Source: Oceanospirillum linum
Lineage (GTDB): Bacteria > Pseudomonadota > Gammaproteobacteria > Pseudomonadales > Halomonadaceae
DNA length: 64,000 bases
Reading direction: 5' to 3'
Assembly (NCBI RefSeq): GCF_001995095.2
Contig: NZ_MTSD02000001.1
Coordinates: 434,001-498,000, forward strand
The notes beneath the pieces were generated by a model, which saw only the letters and a program-made list of their open reading frames with translations, had not been told where the DNA came from and did no database searches. This document shows, piece after piece, positions 58,909-64,000 of this stretch; the stretch's first letter is position 1, and each line of letters opens with the position of its first letter. The position numbers and the translations under genes are program-made.

Positions 58909-61548
58909 TTAGCCCGTGTTACGTAAACCGGCAGCAATGCCAGCCATAGTGACCATCAATGCCTGCTCGACCTGTCCATTACCCGGCTGAGAACGGTCCC
59001 GTTGTAATAACTCCGCCTGCAAAACATGCAGAGGATCGATATAAGGATTACGTACCCGCACAGCTTCAGCAATCAAGGGCATATGTTCCTGCAGTGTCTT
59101 GCGATCACGGATCTGCATAACGGTCTGCTTCAGGTTATCCAGGCGCGCACAGAGTACATCACCCAGAGGGTGCAATTTTTCCGGTACCAACTTTTTCTCA
59201 TAATAACGGGCAACATTGGCATCAGACTTAGTCAGTACCATTTCTAACATATCCATATAGGTGGTAAAAAATGGCCACTTCTCCATCATTTCCCGTATTA
59301 AAGGCAGTTCACCTTCCTGAACCGCATCAGACAGAGCTATATCACTGCCCAGCCAAGCGGGCAACATCAGACGGATCTGAGTCCAGGCAAAAATCCACGG
59401 AATCGCCCGTAGGCTTTCCACACCACCGTCAGCCCGACGTTTAGCCGGCCGACTTCCCAACGGTAGCTTTGCTAACTCCTGTTCAGGTGTAATCGCGCGA
59501 AAATAGGGAACGAAATCCGGTACATCCCGCACCTGATGACGATAACTTTGCAATGCGCGCTCAGCCAGCAAATTCATCTCTTCACGCCACAAAGCTTTAA
59601 CCGAGGGCGGCGGCTGAAGTGTGGCCTCCAGCACAGCGGAAACATAAATTTCCATACTCCGTTGTGCGATATCCGGCAAACCAAACTTAAAGCGTATCAT
59701 TTCACCCTGTTCGGTTACCCTAAGACTGCCACTGACAGAACTTGGGGGTTGAGCCAAAATTGCCGAGCGGGCCGGACCACCGCCACGACCGACCGTGCCA
59801 CCGCGACCATGGAAAAGTGTCAGATGGACGCCGTGGCGTTTACAAACTTTCACCAGTTCTTCCTGGGCACGATACTGTCCCCAGGCTGCAGCAAGCTGTC
59901 CCGCATCTTTAGATGAGTCCGAGTAACCGATCATGATCTCCTGCTCACCGCGAATCCTGTCCTGATACCACTCAATGCGCATCAGGCTACCGATGACCTC
60001 CGAGGAACGATCCAGATCATCCAGCGTCTCAAACAGAGGCACAACCCTCATAGGGAAAGGGCAACCACACTCTTTCAGAAGCAGGTGCACCGCTAAAACG
60101 TCCGAGGCATGATGCGCCATGGAGATCACATAGCTGCCAAGGGCTTCTTCGGACTGCTGAGCCACAACCCGGCAGGTATCAATCACTTCCTGGACATCAG
60201 CAGAGGGCTGCCAGTTATGAGGAATCAAAGGGCGGCAAGAGCGTAGCTCTGTCAGCAAAAAGTGCTGCTTTTCAGGCTCACTCCAGCTGCGGTAATCCCC
60301 CAGGTCCAGGGCCTGACAGATCTCTGCGATCACATCTGCATGGCGACCTGAATCCTGACGAATATCCAGTTTGAGCAGATTAAGACCAAAGCAACTGGCT
60401 CTTCGTAAGGTATCCAGCAAAGCACCTTTCGCAATACGGGACATACCGCAATCGATCAGGCTTTGGTAACAAAGCTTAAGGGGGGCTTTCAGCTCTTCGG
60501 TATCAATCAGTACAGCATCCGGCCGCTCGTCGCGACTATGGCCATCCAGCTGGTCTTCAATCCATTCCTGAGTCACCTGCAGGCGACGACGCAAACCACG
60601 CAGCAGTACGCGGTATGGCTCTTTGGTTTCCTCACCCACTTCGGCGCGCAGACCATCATTACACTGCCACATGGAGAGTTCGTTCAGCAGCTGATCTATA
60701 TCACGCAAATAGAGGTCCGCTGCCATCCAGCGGGCTAACAAGAGGACTTCCTGCGTCACCTTCGCGGTTACATTGGGATTGCCGTCACGGTCGCCACCCA
60801 TCCAGGAAGCGAAACGAATCGGCGAACAGTCCAAGGGCAGCGAACGCCCCGTTGTCGCTTTCAATCCCTGGTTCAGGTAGCGATAAAATTCAGGAACCGC
60901 CTGCCAGAGCGAGTTCTCAATAACCACAAAGCCCCACTTGGCTTCATCCACAGGCGTTGGTCGCTGATGTCGGATCTCATCGGTATGCCAAGCCTGTTCC
61001 ACCAGCTGACGAATACGGTTTTGTATTTTCTCCCGCTGATCGAGATAGAGACTTTCATTTTCCAGCTGATCAAGATTATCTGCGATAGCATCATATTTCT
61101 GGATCAGTGTACGACGGTTCACCTCAGTGGGGTGAGCGGTCATCACCAGATCAATACGCATATCGGTAATGGTCTGCCAGATCTCCTCCGGCGAAATGCT
61201 CTGGGTCGCCAGGTGGTTAAACAATGTCACAATAGAGTGTTGCTCAAGCGCTTCGTAGTTCTCTGTTTTGCGATACCTGGCACGGTAATGCTGCTCTGCA
61301 ATATTCGCAAGATTCAGAAACTGGTTAAAAGCCCTTGCCACCGGTAATAGCTCATCATCAGAAAGATTACTGAGGTAATCCTGCAAGCTGTTGTCAGAGT
61401 GATCACCCACCCGATCCGCTTTTGCCAGATGGCGGATGGTTTCGATCTTTTCTAAAAATTCATCACCCAGATGATGGCTGATGGTTTGCCCTAAATAGTC
61501 GCCCAGCTCTCGCACATTATCACGCAACGACTCATGTAACTGATTCAT
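58909..61548 (-). CDS. ppc: Phosphoenolpyruvate carboxylase
   Basis: Anaplerotic enzyme adding bicarbonate to PEP to give oxaloacetate for the TCA cycle. 879 residues. Catalytic His in VMTAHPTEVNRRT; GYSDSSKDAGQLAA; Gly-rich loop FHGRGGTVGRGGGP; C-terminus GIAAGLRNTG, which is the conserved end. Stand-alone gene. Confidence 0.96.
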   Translation of the reverse strand: MNQLHESLRDNVRELGDYLGQTISHHLGDEFLEKIETIRHLAKADRVGDHSDNSLQDYLSNLSDDELLPVARAFNQFLNLANIAEQHYRARYRKTENYEALEQHSIVTLFNHLATQSISPEEIWQTITDMRIDLVMTAHPTEVNRRTLIQKYDAIADNLDQLENESLYLDQREKIQNRIRQLVEQAWHTDEIRHQRPTPVDEAKWGFVVIENSLWQAVPEFYRYLNQGLKATTGRSLPLDCSPIRFASWMGGDRDGNPNVTAKVTQEVLLLARWMAADLYLRDIDQLLNELSMWQCNDGLRAEVGEETKEPYRVLLRGLRRRLQVTQEWIEDQLDGHSRDERPDAVLIDTEELKAPLKLCYQSLIDCGMSRIAKGALLDTLRRASCFGLNLLKLDIRQDSGRHADVIAEICQALDLGDYRSWSEPEKQHFLLTELRSCRPLIPHNWQPSADVQEVIDTCRVVAQQSEEALGSYVISMAHHASDVLAVHLLLKECGCPFPMRVVPLFETLDDLDRSSEVIGSLMRIEWYQDRIRGEQEIMIGYSDSSKDAGQLAAAWGQYRAQEELVKVCKRHGVHLTLFHGRGGTVGRGGGPARSAILAQPPSSVSGSLRVTEQGEMIRFKFGLPDIAQRSMEIYVSAVLEATLQPPPSVKALWREEMNLLAERALQSYRHQVRDVPDFVPYFRAITPEQELAKLPLGSRPAKRRADGGVESLRAIPWIFAWTQIRLMLPAWLGSDIALSDAVQEGELPLIREMMEKWPFFTTYMDMLEMVLTKSDANVARYYEKKLVPEKLHPLGDVLCARLDNLKQTVMQIRDRKTLQEHMPLIAEAVRVRNPYIDPLHVLQAELLQRDRSQPGNGQVEQALMVTMAGIAAGLRNTG

Positions 61549-61749
61549 GGGCTACCTCCATGATGTCCGGAAAATTCATACCACGGGAAGATGTAATGAC
61601 CGAGCCCGTAAATATTTTTTACTACGTTTGCATACCATTTACTACGTTTAAAAACTAAATGTCACTGGTTACTTTGCCCAATCTGGGCCATCTTTAAGGT
61701 GTCGTTATTGGACAGCTTTAATATCTGGGTCGCCGTGGGGAGCAAACTT

Positions 61750-62088
61750 ATGAGATTTAATGAACTGGTACATAACTGGAAAAGCAATGACACCGGAGCA
61801 ATTACCGAGGAGTTGTATAGCATTCGATTGCCGGTTGAGGATGCGGCCCGATTACAGGCGCTGGCAGAACTTTTTCCACGACGACCGCCAGAGCTATTAT
61901 TGGCTGATCTGATTAAAGTAGCATTGGACGAGGTGGAGGGGCGCTTCCCTTACGAGAAAGGCACCAGGGTTGTGGCCCATGATGAAGAAGGTGATCCGAT
62001 CTATGAAGACAAAGGCTTAACTCCCCGCTTTCTTGAACTGAGTCGTCACTATCTGAAAGAACATACCAAGCTTAAAGCTGCAGGTTAG
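61750..62088 (+). CDS. Small conserved protein (pilin assembly-like)
   Basis: 112 residues from ATG 61750, with GGGAG eight bases upstream. Helical protein (MRFNELVHNWKS, YSIRLPVEDAARLQALAELFPRR, LIKVALDEVEGRFPYEKGTRVVAHDEEGDPIYED). From memory, this family occurs in pseudomonads and relatives and is sometimes labelled pilin assembly protein; no function can be read from sequence. Confidence 0.7.
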   Translation: MRFNELVHNWKSNDTGAITEELYSIRLPVEDAARLQALAELFPRRPPELLLADLIKVALDEVEGRFPYEKGTRVVAHDEEGDPIYEDKGLTPRFLELSRHYLKEHTKLKAAG

Positions 62089-62145
62089 TTTAGCTTCAGA
62101 GCAAACAGCTTCATCACCCGAAAACGAATAGTAAACTGTTTTATC

Positions 62146-62168
62146 ACCGCCTTTCTCCCTTAGGCGGT
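62146..62168 (+). terminator. Hairpin after the small conserved gene
   Basis: ACCGCC/GGCGGT stem with an 11-base loop followed by ATTTT, 58 bases after the stop codon. Confidence 0.5.
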
Positions 62169-62206
62169 ATTTTCCCGCAGGATCACTGCGGGGCTTGCCA
62201 TGTAGG

Positions 62207-62255
62207 CCGTCTGCCCTGAATCTTCGGAATCAGGATACCAGACGGTCAATTTTTA
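62207..62255 (+). terminator. Nested hairpin before mazG 3' end
   Basis: An outer stem CCGTCTG/CAGACGG encloses an inner CTGAAT-type hairpin and is followed by TCAATTTTT on the plus strand. It could end transcripts arriving from either gene. Confidence 0.5.
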
Positions 62256-62275
62256 CATCAGACTGACCAAACCTT

Positions 62276-63190
62276 CTATTCAGACAGAACTTGCGTCTCC
62301 AGCAACTTGGCTTCATCCCACCAGAGATCCATCTGTTTCAGGTCCACATCATCAAAATGGAGACCTGCCTTCTGTAGCTGTAACTCAACATAAGCAAAAC
62401 GGAATTCAAATTTCCGATTCGTTCCTCTTAATGCACTTTCCGGGTCCTTCTTCAGGTAACGACTGAGATTGGTTGCCGCAAACAGAAGGTCACCAAACTC
62501 CTTCTGAGCTTCCTGCAGGTTATTTGCTGCTACCGCCTCTTCTACCTCTTCCAGTTCCTCGCGGACTTTTTCCAGCACGCCCTGAATATCCGGCCAGTCA
62601 AAACCTACCTTAGAGGCTTTTTTCTGAATCTTGGCAGCCCGGGTTAAAGCAGGCAGGCCAACAGGAATATCCGCCAGAATCGAAGGTTTATCTGGCAAGC
62701 GACCCGTGGATTCAGTCACAGCCTTGTTCGCCTTCTCTGCTGCCTTAATTTCCTCCCAGCGCTGACTGACCTGAGCTTTATCAACTTCTGTTGACGCCAT
62801 AGCGCTATCATTGACAGGATACAGTTTACCCTCAGCAAAAACATGGGGATGACGTCGTACCATTTTGGTCACCAACTGATCAGCCACATCATCCAGATTG
62901 AACCAACCTTTCTCATCAGCCATCTGACTGTAGTAGATCACCTGGAACAGAAGGTCACCCAGTTCTTCCTTAAGATGATCCCAATCTTCACGCTCAATGG
63001 TATCGGCTACTTCGTATGCCTCTTCCAGGGTGTATGGCACTATGGTGGCAAAGGTTTGCTCTTTATCCCAGGGACAACCATTTTCCGGATCGCGCAGGCG
63101 CGCCATCAGATAGGTCAGGTCCTTTATGCTATATCGACCCGGGTTTTCAGATGACTCAGGCTGAGTATTGGTAACTGGCTTTTGGCTCAT
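62276..63190 (-). CDS. mazG: Nucleoside triphosphate pyrophosphohydrolase MazG
   Basis: Hydrolyses NTPs to NMP and pyrophosphate, housecleaning. About 304 residues from ATG 63190. Two MazG repeats are visible, each with an EExxE...DLL metal pattern: ETLEEAYEVADTIE-type with LKEELGDLLFQVIYYSQMA, and later LEEVEEAVAANNLQEAQKEFGDLLFA. GCPWDKEQTF is the N-terminal signature. Directly downstream of relA, a conserved arrangement. Confidence 0.92.
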   Translation of the reverse strand: MSQKPVTNTQPESSENPGRYSIKDLTYLMARLRDPENGCPWDKEQTFATIVPYTLEEAYEVADTIEREDWDHLKEELGDLLFQVIYYSQMADEKGWFNLDDVADQLVTKMVRRHPHVFAEGKLYPVNDSAMASTEVDKAQVSQRWEEIKAAEKANKAVTESTGRLPDKPSILADIPVGLPALTRAAKIQKKASKVGFDWPDIQGVLEKVREELEEVEEAVAANNLQEAQKEFGDLLFAATNLSRYLKKDPESALRGTNRKFEFRFAYVELQLQKAGLHFDDVDLKQMDLWWDEAKLLETQVLSE

Positions 63191-63235
63191 AACAGGTGGC
63201 TCTTGACGATAAATAAACAGATGAAAGACTCTAAT

Positions 63236-63262
63236 GTAAAACGCCCGCAAAAGCGGGCATTT
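63236..63262 (-). terminator. Terminator of relA
   Basis: Stem GCCCGC/GCGGGC with an AAAA loop, flanked by a T-run on the minus strand, between relA and mazG. Confidence 0.78.
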
Positions 63263-63292
63263 TCAGCAATCAGCATAGATCTGCGGCACAGA

Positions 63293-64000
63293 TCAGACTG
63301 ACTTTTTCTTTTCCTGGAAACGCTGGACATCAAGAATATTCGGTAACTGCTCGATACGATTCAAAATACGTCCCAATACCTGAATACCATCGACTTCCAG
63401 TGTCACTAAAATATTAGCCTGATTCTCTTTTTTATCCGTAAGCGTATTCACTGACAGCACATTCACTTTATCGTTTGCCAGTACTGACATAATGTCCCGC
63501 AGCAGACCGGAACGATCCCAGGCCCGAATACGCACATCAACAGAGTACATATGCCGGGTGCGCTCTCCCCACTCTACATTAATCATTCGATGCGGATCTT
63601 CAGCTTTCAACTGCAAAGCATTTGCGCAGTCCTGGCGATGAATAGAGACCCCGCGCCCAACGGTAATGTAGCCGACAATGTCATCTCCCGGAACCGGATG
63701 ACAACACTTGGCAACCTGGGTCATCAAATTACCAACACCATGAATCGTGATGTCATCAGGGGCGCTGCCACCTGATGCCTGACCACCAGGATAACGCCGA
63801 TGCAGCAGGAATTTTTCCAACTGCTCTTCATCATCCGTCTCACCAAATAAATTCTGAGCAACACTCAATACCTGACCGGTGCGCAAGTCACCGGCACCCA
63901 GCGCTGCGTACATATCATCTTCAGTATGATAATTAACCGCCTGAGCTAACTTTGGCAGATCCAAGCCGCTAAGCCCCAACTGCTTAAACTCTTTCTCCAG
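63293..64000 (-). CDS. relA: GTP pyrophosphokinase RelA, C-terminal part (5' end outside window)
   Basis: Only the C-terminal ~235 residues of this (p)ppGpp synthetase are present; the frame runs off the window edge. Seen are the helical region (LGLSGLDLPKLAQAVNYHTEDDMYAALGAGDL), the Cys-containing zinc-finger-like region (VAKCCHPVPGDDIVGYITVGRGVSIHRQDC) and the ACT domain (VDVRIRAWDRSGLLRDIMSVLA). RelA is preferred over SpoT because it adjoins mazG. Confidence 0.88.
   Translation of the reverse strand: MEKEFKQLGLSGLDLPKLAQAVNYHTEDDMYAALGAGDLRTGQVLSVAQNLFGETDDEEQLEKFLLHRRYPGGQASGGSAPDDITIHGVGNLMTQVAKCCHPVPGDDIVGYITVGRGVSIHRQDCANALQLKAEDPHRMINVEWGERTRHMYSVDVRIRAWDRSGLLRDIMSVLANDKVNVLSVNTLTDKKENQANILVTLEVDGIQVLGRILNRIEQLPNILDVQRFQEKKKSV

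Overview
The window reads as chromosome of a marine-type gammaproteobacterium of the Oceanospirillales kind (Neptunomonas, Marinobacterium or Amphritea-like). This placement is inferred from protein style and gene order: gltA divergent from sdhCDAB-sucAB-lpd-sucCD, relA next to mazG, rsuA, ppc and gltX. The species cannot be fixed from sequence alone. Most of the window is core housekeeping DNA, broken by two accessory stretches.

Layout. 1-5300: end of a D-2-hydroxyacid dehydrogenase, rsuA, a patatin-like lipase and a large membrane HD-GYP protein. 5587-18471: an accessory island. A small zinc-ribbon gene diverges from a long co-directional cluster encoding a HerA/FtsK-type ATPase with a Ser/Thr/Gly/Asn low-complexity linker, a small protein with a Gly/Ser-rich helical N-terminus, a coiled-coil protein, a protein with a GrpE-like C-terminus, two paralogous Hsp70/actin-fold ATPases (the second carries a one-base frameshift), a 130-residue orphan and a WYL-type regulator. 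This is the best candidate here for an undescribed multi-gene system. 18682-20740: FKBP isomerase, DUF938 methyltransferase and an enoyl-CoA hydratase/isomerase.

20850-23245: a second accessory stretch. It has an IS256-type transposase remnant, a 322-residue orphan, a MITE-like element with 17-bp terminal inverted repeats, a well-formed integron attC site and a two-gene cassette, with no integrase in the window. 23646-33098: chemoreceptor, class I fumarase, GGDEF cyclase, cysQ, a UbiA-family prenyltransferase, trhP (yegQ) and an internally duplicated lipoprotein.

33309-46196: the TCA block. sucD, sucC, lpd, sucB, sucA, sdhB, sdhA, sdhD and sdhC run on the minus strand and gltA on the plus strand, with clear back-to-back sigma70-type promoters between sdhC and gltA. 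Together these genes cover citrate synthase, the 2-oxoglutarate dehydrogenase complex, succinyl-CoA synthetase and succinate dehydrogenase; fumarase lies nearby and PEP carboxylase (anaplerosis) at 58.9-61.5 kb. 46290-64000: a beta-hydroxyacid dehydrogenase, a PilZ/HD-GYP protein with a degenerate HD-GYP motif, tRNA-Glu and tRNA-Ala, gltX, a nitrilase, an AmpG-like transporter overlapping a Zur-like regulator, small stress and unknown genes, yajQ, a PanE-type reductase, an HD hydrolase, ppc, a small conserved gene, mazG and the 3' end of relA. Four genes (HD-GYP, GGDEF, PilZ/HD-GYP, yajQ) belong to cyclic-di-GMP metabolism or sensing.
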